From assembly GCA_009667805.1 (NCBI GenBank), contig CM019072.1, positions 35,147,519 to 35,211,518 on the forward strand: 64,000 nucleotides of DNA. Reading direction: 5' to 3'. This stretch comes from Leptobrachium leishanense. Taxonomy: Eukaryota; Chordata; Amphibia; Anura; Megophryidae. A program made the position numbers and the translations under genes. Below are positions 42,650 to 54,664 of this stretch, piece by piece (the stretch's first letter is position 1; the number at the start of each line of letters is the position of its first letter). The notes below the pieces were generated by a model that was given only the letters and a program-made list of their open reading frames with translations, was not told where the DNA came from and did not search any database.

Positions 42650-44060
42650 TGTAAACCGCTGTTTGCTGCACATTTTCAGTTTGGCTGTTCATATTACAGG
42701 TTATATGTTGCTGCCCGTGTCCATTCACGCAGTGTTCTCAGTGCTGTACATGTTGTGTTCTGGGTTTCATGTAATGCAGTGTACTTGGTGCTGCACAAGT
42801 TACATTCTCGCAGTGTACATGGTGCTGCACATGCTATTGCACTGTACTCAGTGATGTGCCTGTCATGTTCTTGCAGTATACTCAGTGCTACACTTGGGTA
42901 GTCGTTGCTTCACATCATACGGCCTTGCAGTGTGCTTTGCTACACATGTTGCATTCTTTCCTTGTACATTGTGCTGCACATGTTATGATCGTGTCATGTA
43001 CTCAGTGCTACACATGTTACAGTCTTACAGTGTGCCCGGTGCTACACATGTTACAATCGTGCGGTGTACACGTCATTGCACATGGTACAGTCTTGCAGTG
43101 TACTACTTGGTGCTGCACTTCAGATTCTTACAGACACTCGGTGCTGCACATGTTATGTTCGTGCCATGTGTTCTGTGCGGCAAATGTTGTTTGGGTGCTT
43201 GGTATTGCACATGATACATTCGTGTGGTGTACACAGTGCTGAACATGTTGTTTTCTGGCATTGTACTTGATGTCGTACATATTAAATTCTTGCAGGGTAC
43301 TGCTCAGTGCTGCAAGTGTTATATTTTTGCGGGGTACTCGGCGCTGCACATGCCATATTGTTAGGGGGGTACTCGGCGCTGCACATGCCATTGTTAGGGG
43401 GGTACTCGGCGCTGCACATGCCACATTGTTAGGGGGGTACTCGGCGCTGCACATGCCACATTGTTAGGGGGGTACTCGGCGCTGCACATGCCACATTGTT
43501 AGGGGGTACTCGGCGCTGCACATGCCATATTGTTAGGGGGGTACTCGGCGCTGCACATGCCATATTGTTAGGGGGGTACTCGGCGCTGCACATGCCATAT
43601 TGTTGGGGGGTACTCGGCGCTGCACATGCCATATTGTTGGGGGGTACTCGGCGCTGCACATGCTGTATTGTTGGGGGGTACTCGGGCGCTGCACATGCTG
43701 TATTGTTGGGGGGTACTGGCGCTGCACATGCTGTATTGTTGGGGGGTACTCGGGCGCTGCACATGCTGTATTGTTGGGGGGTACTCGGGCGCTGCACATG
43801 CTGTATTGTTGGGGGGGTACTCGGCGCTGCACATGCTGTATTGTTGGGGGGTACTCGGCGCTGCACATGCTGTATTGTTGGGGGGTACTCGGCGCTGCAC
43901 ATGCTGTATTGTTGGGGGGTACTCGGTGCTGCACATGCTGTTTGTTGGGGGTACTTGGCGCTGCACATGCTGTATTGTTGGGGGGTACTTGGCGCTGCAC
44001 ATGCCATATTGTTGGGGGGTACTCGGTGCTGCACATGCCATATTGTTAGGGGGGTACTGA
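42650..44060. repeat. Degenerate then regular 35-bp minisatellite
   Basis: 42650-43325 holds about 16 heavily diverged units of the form 'tactcagtgctgcacatgtt' at 40-50 bp spacing. From 43325 to 44060 there are about 21 units of 'gggggtactcggcgctgcac' with 'atgccatattgtta', 35-bp spacing. Toward the end the type changes to 'atgctgtattgttgg'. Confidence 0.92.
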
Positions 44061-44440
44061 GTGATGCACAGTCAGGTGCCTGTATCCCAGACGCTGCACA
44101 CTGTCAGCACGTGACATTAAGGTGATACAGCTGCTCTTTATGCACAAAACCAAAATAAACCAATAATAAGCGCAGATTCCTCCCGGACGTGATGAGCCGC
44201 CTGAGTGTGCCACACCGCCCCGGACCCTATCCACGTCCAGGGACTTTCTCTGCTCTCCAACAGACATCCCTGGGAGCAGAGCGCCAAGCACATTGCCAGG
44301 CTGCCGAGCACAGCAGAGTCCATCCTGTAACTCATGCTGCGCCAGAAACCTGACTGATACTTTGACACGGATTGGGATGAGAAGAAATTGAGCCCAATTC
44401 TTTTTATTAATCTGTGCCCGCACTGAGCGACCGTGTGGCG
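44061..44440. other. Intergenic or intronic, possibly unique
   Basis: No repeat or ORF with a recognisable domain. Confidence 0.4.
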
Positions 44441-44585
44441 CAGCGACGTCCGATGCCATACCGGTAGCGGCTGCATATACCGCAGCGACGTCCGATGCCA
44501 TACCGGTAGCGGCTGCATATACCGCAGCGACGTCCGATGCCATACCAGTAGCGGCTGCATATACCGCAGCGACGTCTGATGTGGA
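44441..44585. repeat. 42-bp minisatellite, about 3.4 units
   Basis: GCAGCGACGTCCGATGCCAT at 44441, 44483, 44525 and 44567, spacing 42 bp. CpG-rich. Confidence 0.95.
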
Positions 44586-45306
44586 AAAATCTAAATAAAT
44601 TTCAATAGTAATTTTTCCTGTCACCTGCAAGAGCTTCACCCTCAGCCCCTCCCAGGGCACAATTACCCGCTGCACTGATGTATGTGGGTGACATTTCCCT
44701 TAACGCTCAGCCGGCCAATAAATGCCATCAGTAATCCGTATCACAAGGGGTGACAAATCCAGGGGCTCCTAGAATGATTCCTCCGGCTTTGTGTGTGTGT
44801 GTGTCCCCTGACCAAAAAAAGTCACACATGCTAATGTTTCCTGGCATTGCCATCTTGGAATACGCCCGCGCCATCAGTTGGGGGGAAAAAAACATTGCCG
44901 GAAAAACGTTTATTCAGGGAGTCACATGACCTCATTCTCTGGGCACCTAACGCTGCTGAACCTAGACCTGAGGAACTGAAGCAACCCAAGATCATAAGAG
45001 GCTCGCTCAGTAGGTGGTGACTTTTTTTTTGGCCAGGACGTGTGTATTTGTTACTTGACACGTTCAAAAAATGTAGTTGGCTCATACTGTTTCTTATTGG
45101 CTACTAAATCCCTCAGAAGCCCTAAAATAAGATAGTGTGGGAGCCACGTGTTGATTGACAGTGCACTGCGGTTCCTATGGTCTCCTGCGAGCCTGCAGCC
45201 ACCTGTGGATACTGAGTGTTGAAGTCAAAACCAGCACTGAAGCTGTAAGTTTGGCCAACACTGCTCCACTACTGAAGCCTGTCTAGTGATTTTTTTGGTA
45301 TCAGAT

Positions 45307-45310
<4 letters not shown>
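44586..45310. other. Intergenic or intronic
   Basis: A short (GT)n at 44790-44806. Otherwise no repeat or gene is seen. Confidence 0.4.
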
Positions 45311-45359
<49 letters not shown>

Positions 45360-45360
45360 A
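45311..45360. repeat. (AT)n microsatellite
   Basis: About 46 bp of alternating A and T with one G. Confidence 0.98.
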
Positions 45361-45524
45361 TTTTTTTAAATTTTTTTCGGAGTTTTTCATGCAGGTCTGC
45401 GAGGAATAATATAAAATTGAGCCAGAGTTCAAGTTCTCCTTACTTCTTGCATAACTCTTGAACAGCCACTGGGGAGTTTTCAGCAAGTGGACACGCTACC
45501 ATGCCATCCGACATGATGCCAAGG

Positions 45525-45740
45525 TCAGGGCCGGATTTATAAGTAGACAGAGTAGGCATGTCATTAAAGGCACCTGCCACAGGGGGGCACCTTGCTCTAT
45601 AAAAAAAATAAATATATTTTTATAATCCTTTAGACCCCGTATCTTTGGATCCCTTAAAGCTAGAGGGACATGTAAGGTATCATTGGAAAGGTCATAGTAC
45701 GAACTCTCCAAAGTTATCAAACATGATCAGGTGTCTGTAA
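45525..45740. mobile_element. Interspersed repeat fragment related to 3130-3480
   Basis: Shares 'agggccggatttataagt', 'agagtaggcat', 'gctagagggacatgtaaggt' and 'catgatcaggtg'. Fragments of the same kind are at 52685-52740 and 53165-53600. Class unknown. Confidence 0.55.
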
Positions 45741-45887
45741 AAAAAAAAAAAAATTTTTTTTCTTTTTCTCCAATGTAGCACCGTTGTTCAATTGTGAATA
45801 ATGATGCTGAACCAACTCCTCTTCTCATTTCCCATGTCTCCAGCGAGGGCGATGGCACAATGCCATTATTACACATTCAGGGTTATT

Positions 45888-46990
45888 CAAAGAGATCTGA
45901 ATAGTGGCTGAAAGGGAACCGAACAGGGAAATTCAGCGTACGGTTACCTTTCCTGGCCATTCGGCTATTCAGAGAGCAGGAAGTTCGCGAATTGCCTGCA
46001 CATATGGTGCCTGTTCGGTGCCTGTTCGAGGGCAGTGAAATCCCCATAGAGAAGCAATGCTTCGGCTATTCAGAGAACACAAACCAGCAGTGAAAAGTTG
46101 CCGAATTGCCCTGCTGTTCTGTGGTTTCATTCGACAGATTAAGGCTAGGGACAGATGAGCGCATTTTCTGCGGCCACCGTCAAAATGTACGTCGATGCGT
46201 GCGCACGCATTTTTTCACGGAATACGCTTAAGTGGTCAGACGATGCGCAATTCTGGACGTATTTCATGACGATGGGGTGAAAAGAAGTCTAGGGAAATCC
46301 GGCTGTTTGAACGTTATGTTGGCCGCACACTAGCAGCGTCTGACATCTCCTAATCACGCACACACGCTGCTATGCGGCCGCAGCGCACTCTGTACGTCAG
46401 TACCAGCGGTTTAACGTTCTCTCGAAAAAAATGCGTTCATTTTCCACTTGCGTTGCGCGGGCGGACTTTTGTGCGACCGTACTTCGTATATTGGCTGTCA
46501 TTGCCCGTCATCTGCTGCTAGTGCGGCCGTGATTATGTGCGCCAGAACGCGCGTTCGCACTGCCTCAGTCTGACCCTAGCCTTATTCAGATGTATCCCCT
46601 AGGCTAAAAATATTCCCCTCATAATTCAATATCTAATAAACGTCGATTTATAATATTCTGCAGTAAAAAGTCTTTTTTTTTTTTTGTATAGATTTTTTTT
46701 TTTTTAGGCATGTGTTTGGTTTTTTTTTTTTTTTTCAATCTTTTTTTCTTCTTTCTGTAACAGCCCTTTTTTATTATCATTCATTTGGATCTTTATATGT
46801 AAATTTCAGACATTTTCGTTCTGTAGTTTCTTTGGAAACAGCGTTTCACTTTCAAACATTCAAGCGTACTTTTTTTTTTTTTTTTTTCTGTTCACTCCAT
46901 TCGTCTGCGGTGTCGGCTTTTTCCGGCGGCTGCGCTGCGTGTGATCGGCGACTGCTCGGGTTTCTCCTCGCATTGACAGAGTCGAAGATT
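45888..46990 (+). mobile_element. CAGGGTTATTC-family element, split by a MITE
   Basis: Starts CAGGGTTATTCAAAGAGATC. The body follows the copy at 53640 (cattcgac, 'taaaaatattcccctc', a T-rich core with 'ttattatcattcatttgg', 'gtcggctttttccggcggc'). The far end is not preserved. Confidence 0.75.
46142..46581. mobile_element. PIF/Harbinger-like MITE
   Basis: AGGCTAGGGACAGATGAGCG ... 'gtctgaccctagcc' flanked by TTA (46139-46141 and 46582-46584). The uninterrupted paralogous site in the copy at 53890 shows the insertion point. Confidence 0.88.
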
Positions 46991-47826
46991 TATTTATTTT
47001 TAATATATATATATATATATCTCCACTTTTTTTGTGACACGATGGGAAATTATTTGATTTTTACTTTCACTTTGTTTTGGATTTGCAACAGAAACAGAGA
47101 AAAAAAAAATAGAAAGCTGAAGCCCTGAAAATACAGCAGGAGTTTGTTTCGGTTTTGCTCTTTCATTGCTTTCCCATTGTACAGCACTACGGAACTTGTT
47201 AGCGCTTTATAAAAACTTGTAACTGTTACTAACTATACATCTATCTATAGCTGAGGGGTTTATTAGCGATGGGAGAATGGGGAAATTTTGAACTTTCCGC
47301 CTGCCGGCTTCTACTCTGTTACTAAAGACCTCAGTGTACTGCCGTCACTATCTCGCAGACCAATCGTGTCAGCGATCGGACTCAGAGGCTGCGTTGCATC
47401 GAAGCTGCACATGCGCGCAGCTCTGATCCATCTTTCTGTGCAGGCACTACAGGACTTTTGTAATGCAGCTCGCGAGTCCAGTTGCGGTCGCAATTTGCGT
47501 TTCCTACACTAAGGGAGTAGCACAGCGTAAATTGTGCAGGAAAGATTCCGGGACACCCGGGGTTTGGGAGTCCCTGAGCCGAAGAGGAGGAGCATCGCGT
47601 GGCGAGAGACAAAAGGCGAGCAAAATTGGTCAAAATAAAAAAAAAAAAAAATAGCTGGGCAGAGGCTGCCAATTAGGGCAAAAAAAGAACTCTACTTTGC
47701 AAAGGTTAAGATTGTTGCACAGCCCGTAACCCCTGCTCAGCCACAGCCCCTGACAGACATGGGCAAGGAGAGGCGCTTTTTTTTTTTTTTTCTTTTCCCT
47801 TTTGGGCAGCGGCTTTTTCGAACGAG
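46991..47826. other. Intergenic, including an amphibian-type repeat tail
   Basis: 47175-47222 ('cattgtacagcactacgg', 'agcgctttataaa') is the dispersed frog repeat also seen at 15330. 47280-47640 is moderately CpG-rich but has no ORF with a recognisable domain. Confidence 0.45.
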
Positions 47827-47830
47827 TTAA

Positions 47831-48117
47831 CCCCTTAAGGACCAAGGGTCTTTAAAGTCAATGTATTTATGACATAAAAGTTACACCATTGGTCCTTAAG
47901 GGTACCGGCTGGGTGGAGTAGAGGTAACATCACTGCTCTGCGTGGAGAGAGCCTGTGGAGACACGGGCTCGATCCCGGCAAGAGCACCTCTCCAGTAAGT
48001 GTCCTTGGGCAAGACACCTAACGGTACATACTCGCCACCCAGGAAATACTTGAAAACAAGAGAAATCTCAATGTATTCTTCCTGGTAAAATACTTTCTCA
48101 AAAAAAAAAAAAAGGGG
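47831..48117. mobile_element. piggyBac-like TTAA MITE hosting a SINE
   Basis: TTAA (47827-47830) then CCCCTTAAGGACCAAGGGTC, a palindromic middle to 'ttggtccttaaggg', and GGGG before TTAA (48118-48121). Without the SINE it is about 80 bp. Confidence 0.75.
47905..48113 (+). mobile_element. tRNA-derived SINE (V-SINE-like)
   Basis: A tRNA-like head with a B-box GGGCTCGATCCC near 47965-47976 and an A-box-like region near 47920. Then comes 'gtgtccttgggcaagacacc', a central block I recognise from V-SINEs of fish and amphibians, and a 13-A tail at 48101-48113. Not a functional tRNA. Confidence 0.8.
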
Positions 48118-48207
48118 TTAAATTCTGAGCTGAACTCGCTCCTCTTTAATTTATGTTGATAGTTTATTATTTGGTTTATTTTAATATACATTTGATTTTT
48201 ATACTGA

Positions 48208-48772
48208 GTTTTATAGCTGTGGGGCTCGGCTATACATTTATACACAGGGCGCATTACTGTGAGTTTTATAGCTGTGGGGCTCGGCTATACATTTATACAC
48301 AGGGCGCATTACTGTGAGTTTTATAGCTGTGGGGCTCGGCTATACATTTATACACAGGGCGCATTACTGAGTTTTATAGCTGTGGGGCTCGGCTATACAT
48401 TTATACACAGGGCGCATTACTGTGAGTTTTATAGCTGTGGGGCTCGGCTATACATTTATACACAGGGCGCATTACTGTGAGTTTTATAGCTGTGGGGCTC
48501 GGCTATACATTTATACACAGGGCGCATTACTGTGAGTTTTATAGCTGTGGGGCTCGGCTATACATTTATACACAGGGCGCATTACTGTGAGTTTTATAGC
48601 TGTGGGGCTCGGCTATACATTTATACACAGGGCGCATTACTGTGAGTTTTATAGCTGTGGGGCTCGGCTATACATTTATACACAGGGCGCATTACTGTGA
48701 GTTTTATAGCTGTGGGGCTCGGCTATACATTTATACACAGGGCGCATTACTGTGAGTTTTATTGCTGTGGAG
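48208..48772. repeat. 55-bp minisatellite, about 10 units
   Basis: GAGTTTTATAGCTGTGGGGC repeats every 55 bp (one unit 53 bp), almost identical. Includes 'cggctatacatttatacac'. Confidence 0.97.
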
Positions 48773-49456
48773 CTCTGAGGTTTATTTACTAAGCAGTGAA
48801 TGAAACACAGAGGGCCCTATTCTGATCAAGCCATTAAGTTAACGAGTGGGGCCGTTCTACTTAATCGCTCACTCATTAAAACGAACAGCTGGAGCTGCTG
48901 CTGGCGAGTCGGCGGTGATGGCTCACTAATATAAATTAACACTTCCTATTCCTGGACACTTTGAATAGGAAATCCTGTATTTATCAAATATAAATGAATT
49001 CCGTGTTTAGACTTGATATCTCATTCTTACGTGCAAATATTCCAAAATCTGAAATACAAAGCACTTCACGCCCAAACGTTTTGGTTCAGGGATACACAAC
49101 CTCTACTGTGACCTAAATGTATTTATTTTTTGCTTTTACTGAAGCCAAAATACAAAAATTTTTTATATCCCCTCAAATCCCAGTAAAGTGTTAATCCCGG
49201 CGCGCAGGGTTAATGGTTGAACACGGAAAATACAGGAATATCCGTGAATGGTTAGAGATTAAAAATCAAACAATGATGCAGCCGTTCCTTCATTAACCCC
49301 GTACGTACTCTGGAAACTTGATCATCGGCGGCTTAGCTGGGATTTGAGGTGTACAAATCTCACATTTATGTTTTATGTTTATACCGGCCGTAAACAAGGA
49401 CTTGGCAAATTCTTTCACAAACGTAAGAGCCTGCAAGAACACCTCGGAGCTTAGTT
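48773..49456. other. Intergenic
   Basis: No repeat or gene recognised. Confidence 0.45.
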
Positions 49457-49639
49457 TCCAACAGTCAGCGTGTTCCTGGTAGGTTCCTGGGTTAGTGCTT
49501 GGTGTCCAAGCAAGGGGTTAATTGTCCCATAACTCTCAACTCTTCCTAGACTCTTATCCAAGGACTGAGTCTTGACAATTAACCCATTGGACACCAAGCA
49601 CAACCACAGGACCGTCCCTGGAAAACGGAGACTGTTGGC
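49457..49639. mobile_element. Hairpin element (183 bp)
   Basis: Arms 49457-49526 and 49574-49639 pair along their length ('gtgcttggtgtccaa' with 'ttggacaccaagcac', 'gggttaattgtc' with 'gacaattaaccc', and 'ccaacagtc' with 'gactgttgg' at the ends). Probably a MITE. Confidence 0.75.
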
Positions 49640-50095
49640 TTCTATGTGAGCGTTACATGCAGAATACATTGTAATTATACGGGAGGTGTGACGATGATGT
49701 GTTCATCTGATATACAACCGGCTGCAAGCATCGCTGCCTGCTGGGAAGATAATTCGTAATATTAGGTTGAAATGACAGGATGTATCAGTACGTTAACACT
49801 TCTTGTTACAAGGCCAGGGGTGGAGAATTCCAGGATTGCACATGTAATAATTTGCATAAGAGTTAAAAGTGCCAGAGGATTGAGCAATGCATCTGCTCTG
49901 TGGAACGTGAGCGCGGAAATAATGCTGCCCGGCTAAGCTGGACCTGCAAGACTAGTTAGAATGGCATCATAACATTTAGTTCTCAATCGTCTGCGCTGCC
50001 AAATCTAGCCGTGACTGCTTACCCGGTGACTTTATTACCTAAACCGTAAAACCAACCTTACCCACAAAAAAAAAATCTACACCACTGCCTTCTAA
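49640..50095. other. Intergenic
   Basis: Nothing recognised. Confidence 0.45.
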
Positions 50096-50495
50096 GGCTA
50101 ATGTCAGACGAGCGCACTGTGCGTGCAGAGCGGACAGACATCCTGACGGAAGATACTGTAGACACCACACGATCCGTTTTTCTTGACAGATGTTGGAAAA
50201 AAGAACTATGGGAAATATTTTTAATATGGAAAATGATAAAAAGTGATACATGATATGAAAAGCCATTGTGTGCGTCAAGGTGCTGAACGTCGCAAATGCG
50301 CTGCGTCTAACTTTACACACTCACTCTGCGCATCCGTTCTAGCAGTTTTATGTTCTTGCCTAACTTGCGTCCGTTTGCAGCGTTCGCAGTTCGGTGCAGA
50401 CGCACTTCGTGTGTGGGTCTCTATTGCTCTATGCTACGACCGATGTTAAGCTGTGGCGACACGGACGTGATCACTGCGTTCGTCTGAAACGGGCC
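50096..50495. mobile_element. PIF/Harbinger-like MITE
   Basis: GGCTAATGTCAGACGAGCGC ... 'gttcgtctgaaacgggcc', flanked by TAA and TTA. Subfamily of 11568-11887 and 62347-62797. Confidence 0.85.
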
Positions 50496-50506
50496 TTACT
50501 GGGTAA

Positions 50507-50900
50507 GGCTAGGGTCAGACGAATTCATTTTTCACGTCGACCGCCAAAAAGTGCATCCAGACACACTTTTTCACGGAAGACGCGATAGCGTTCATACGAT
50601 GCGCAATTTCGGCCGTGATTTTTTTTTTTTTTACGGAGCTATAAAAAACAAATGGACGTGATGTTGGCCGGACATGTGCAGCGTCTGACGTCTCCTAATC
50701 ACGCACACACGCCGCTATGCAGTACTAGCGGTGCTACGTTCTCGAAAAAATGCGTTCATTTTCCACTTGCGTTGCGCGGCCGAACTTTCGTGCGGCCGTA
50801 CTTCGTATATTGGCCGTCATTGGATGTCATTTGCTGCTACTACAGGTGTAATAAAGTGCAGCTGAACGCACGTTCGCACTGCGTTGGTCTGACCCCAGCC
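50507..50900. mobile_element. PIF/Harbinger-like MITE
   Basis: GGCTAGGGTCAGACGAATTC ... 'ggtctgaccccagcc', with TAA on both sides (50504-50506, 50901-50903). Only 11 bp from the preceding MITE, of another subfamily. Confidence 0.9.
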
Positions 50901-51193
50901 TAAGAATTACTGTGACATTCTAAAAAAATTTAATCTTTATTAAAACTTTTTATTAAATAGCAAATAAGAATAAACCAAATAATTTAAATCATAAATTTAC
51001 CATAAACCTTTTATTATTTATTCATAACTTATTACTAGTCGACTATTGTAAACCCGTTGATCGGCGTCCAGGCTGCCCGCCATCATACCGCAACAATTGT
51101 GATCAGTTTTCACAATTAAGATCTGAATGATGAACTTATGCCTGAGTTCCTCAGACGTCTAGGGTATGTCTCCCCAACAGCCCACCTGTTACG
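50901..51193. other. A/T-rich intergenic
   Basis: Very A/T-rich to about 51040. No gene. Confidence 0.4.
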
Positions 51194-52143
51194 ATGGCTT
51201 ATCCAGTTATGCCTTTGTTTCGCTGGCAAGGACCGCCACCGCCAATGGTGGAACAGCCCCTCCACAAACACCACCTCAAAAAAGAGGCCCTTAATCCTGC
51301 ATACCCAGGGATGGATGGTGGCAACGTAGCTCCTGCCTCGTCTGCTGCCCTGCTGGAAAAGGTAAGGGGGACACCCTAGTACAGGCCTCAAAATTTCCGC
51401 TCGCATTTGGCGAGTGGGAATGCAGACGCAGGCAGGGCAAGGTAGTGGTTAGGTGGGGCAACTAGTGGCGAGTAACTCTTAAGGCCTGGCTAGTAGCTTG
51501 GGACTTGACATTTTTGAGCCCTGCCCTAGTATTTACTTTGATACCCCTTAGCAACATTGTTTCCTTTGCACCCAAACCCGGCACAGGGCAGCAGTCATGG
51601 GGCTCTTTCCCTTATGGTCCAAGGGCTTGCTTTGCCACCTTCCTGACTGCCGCTGGTAAAGAATGCGAGAAGGCAATGCTGTGATATTCAACCGTTGAAG
51701 ATGGCCTATTTTGGCACAGACACGAGGAATTAAAGTGAACCTGTACTGGCCAGGTTCACTTTGCATGTGATATCCCTTCATTGGGTGTATATCGCATTGG
51801 TCTTAAAGATCAACGAGATATCTCCTCCCTTGATGAAATATTACCACCTGCTACATACCTGATTCCAGAGCCGGGCGCCACCACCTTCCTTCGTCGAGAC
51901 CACTTATTCAGAATCAATGCGACATGCAATCCGGTGCAAGGAGTGAGTGGAGGACTTACCTGTAGGACGGCTCTTCCACTAATGGCTGCTATGCCACCAG
52001 AGGTTTGTGACAGACTTTCTCTGCCAGGGAAATACTTTAAAACTTACCACGATTGGTGTTTTCCGTTGAGTAATTCCCAGTTGGACTTGACAAAAAAACT
52101 TGTTAAAAACTCTTCATTCTGGTCAAAAGAAAAAAATACGTAG
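51194..52143 (+). pseudogene. Unrecognised degraded coding sequence
   Basis: Two open stretches of gene-like codon composition lie 400 bp apart on the plus strand. The first, from an ATG at 51194 to 51361, is followed by a donor-like GTAAGG; its product is Pro- and His-rich (WQGPPPPMVEQPLHKHH). The second, 51781-52143, encodes about 120 residues including LPPATYLIPEPGATTFLRRD and a Cys/Trp-containing end (YFKTYHDWCFPLSN). I know no family that matches. They could be two exons of one gene or a fragment of an unfamiliar transposable element. Between them lies a short inverted stretch 'agtgaacctgtactggccag' with 'ggttcacttt'. Function unknown. Confidence 0.3.
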
Positions 52144-53639
52144 TTTGAGGAGGATGACTGTTCAACCGCTAAACTCGCCACCTTGCCACTCCTAATTCAT
52201 CGCGGCGGGAAGAGTGGTTTAGCTGCGTGCAGTCGCCCTCAGCGCTTCTATCGGACCTGGAACATTCAGCTACTTCCTGTAGCTCGATGCCTGGGGTCAG
52301 AAATAAAAGAGAAGGCAATAGGAGTTAGAAAGGCCGTTTTATTCAATTAAAAAAACCGAATGGGTGTGTCTGGGATAAAGTTACATTTTATTAATTCTTT
52401 TGGTTTTCCCATATGAGACGGAGAGGAAATATACACTGAATAGGTTATTGTACAGCTTGGAGGATCATTTTACATTCCTAGTATGAGTAATTTCTACAAT
52501 ATTTCTACAGAGCTGTATGGAACAAACTGGGACACATGCATATAGGTATTTAGGGAAGCCCCCATGTGAACGTAAAGGTGTACACAGCCCGAGCACTGGT
52601 TTGGTTTACAGCTGACTTGTCTCTTCTTCCACATCAAGAGCACCGAAGCATCTCCTCCTGGTTAAATGAAATGTATATGTGTTGTGGTCAGGGCCGGATT
52701 AAGATCTCTATGGGCTGGAGCTGAAGGTTTTGGTGGCTTTTTCTGGAATTCAGTGAAATGAAAACATATTTTAGGTTATTTAATAATACAGATACGGGTA
52801 TATCTAACCAGACAGATACTGTGTGAGGAGATTTTCATTCAGATTTCAATCATTTACAGCTTGTAAAATAATTTTTTCACATTTTAGCATCCAAACCTTT
52901 GTGGTTATATATTATATAGGAAATTCTTGTTAAAAAAAAAAAGATGAAATGGGAACGTGTTACTGCATTTTTTGAGAAAATATATATATATATATATTAT
53001 TTTTTTCAGTTAAAATAGTATATTTCCCTTGTGTTTTATGATCAATATGACTATGTATAAAAACACTGGCTTGCTCCCAGCTGTGAAATTAGAAGGTAAC
53101 GGCAGAGGTATTGCTCATTTTATTACGTGACAAATTGACAACGCCATCGCTTTGGAACTATAAATAAGAAAAGGTGTTTTTTTTTTTTTTTTTTCCTTTT
53201 AAGAATTTACATGTTCATGTTTGGTAACTAAGCAAAGGCCAGACTCTGCCCATCCAATGACACCTCACGTGACCTTGTGAGGTGTAAAGATTAGTGACGC
53301 AGGGTTCCAAAGTCCCCCCCCCCCAGTGCTCTTCGCTGCAGTGTGGTGGTTTTAGGTTTTTGATGTAACCATTCGTAATTACGGATTGTGCCACCACCTC
53401 CACACTTGCTTGTGGCATGGGAAACGAGTTGGTGAATAAGTGCAGCATGAATTTTCACTTTATAATTGAAAAATATTGCGGTTAGAAGAAAATAAAGAAA
53501 TATTTTTTTTATTTTTACTGTTAGCAAACCTGACCAGATTGTGTTTACCATTGGAAAGGTCATGCTCTGGCCTTTCCAGTGATGCCTCACATGACCCTGT
53601 AGCTGCTATGGAGTCCAAATGCCCGTCAATTCAGACATA
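52144..53639. other. Intergenic with interspersed fragments
   Basis: 52685-52740 ('cagggccggattaagatct') and 53165-53600 (two 'ttggaaaggtcatgctctgg'-type segments in inverted order) are fragments of the family at 45525. An (AT)n tract is at 52978-52998. No gene. Confidence 0.5.
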
Positions 53640-54182
53640 CAGGGTTATTCAAAGAGAGGTGAAAAGTCTCCGAAATGTAACCCAACGCTGAATTTCAGTG
53701 AACGGTGCCATTCGACTATTCAGAGAGCAGGCAGTTCGCCAAATGTTGGCAAATTACCTGCACATTCGGTGCCTGTTCGAGGGCAGTGAAATCCCCATAG
53801 AGAAGCACTGCTTCGTCTATTCAGAGAACACAAAACAGCTGAGAAAGGTTGCCGAAATGCCCTGCCATTCGGTGGTTTCATTCGACAGGTTTATTCAGGA
53901 GAATCCCATAGGCTTCAATGTTAAAAATATTCCCGTTTTAATCCAATATCTAATAAACCATTTATTTTATTCTGCAGTAAAAAGTCTTATTTTTAGATTA
54001 TTTTTTTTAGGATCTTCTAGGCATTTTTTGGAATTTGTTTTGCAAATTTTTTTATTAAATCGTTTTTTCTTTTTTCTGTAACAGCCCTTTTTATTATCAT
54101 TCCCTGGACCTCCTATGTAAACTCAAGACATTTTCATTCTGTAGTTTCTTTGCAAACAGCGTTTCACTTTTCAAACCTTCAT

Positions 54183-54607
54183 GCCAGGGTCAGACAAGCG
54201 CAGTGTTCACGTCCGTGTTACTGCACATACTGTAAGTACGTCCGTGATAGCATACAATTGTGTTAAATGGAGCTCCACACAGAAGTGCGGACGCCTGACG
54301 GATGCGGCAAACGGACGCAGGTTAGGCAAGAACGTAATACTGCTAGGACGGACGTGCGGAGTGTTCCACGTCCGCATAGCTTTGTGTGTGAGTGATGGAA
54401 CGTGGTCAGACAGACTGCATTTATACGTCCAGCATTTTTGACTGACAATGTTTTTTAATTTTAATTTATTTTCCCTCCTACATCCGTCAAAAATAACGTC
54501 AGTCTCAAAAACGGACTGTGTGGCCACTACTGCGTCTTCCGTCAAAAAGTGCGTCCGTCCTGCATGGGCACACAGTCCGTAGAAAACGCGCTTGTCTGAC
54601 CCTAGCC
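54183..54607. mobile_element. PIF/Harbinger-like MITE
   Basis: GCCAGGGTCAGACAAGCGCA ... 'gtctgaccctagcc', right flank TTA, left flank TCA-T. The paralogous empty site at 46855 reads 'cattcaagcgtac', supporting insertion at T(C/T)A. Confidence 0.8.
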
Positions 54608-54664
54608 TTAAGCGTACTTTTTTGTTTTTTTCACCTCCTTCGTCTGCGTTGTCGGCTTTTTCCG

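Noticed and set aside
43429..44125. Several overlapping 150-209 codon ORFs on both strands
   Set aside because: Artefacts of the 35-bp minisatellite.
47905..47985. tRNA gene
   Set aside because: Only the promoter boxes are tRNA-like; the sequence continues into a SINE body and A tail.
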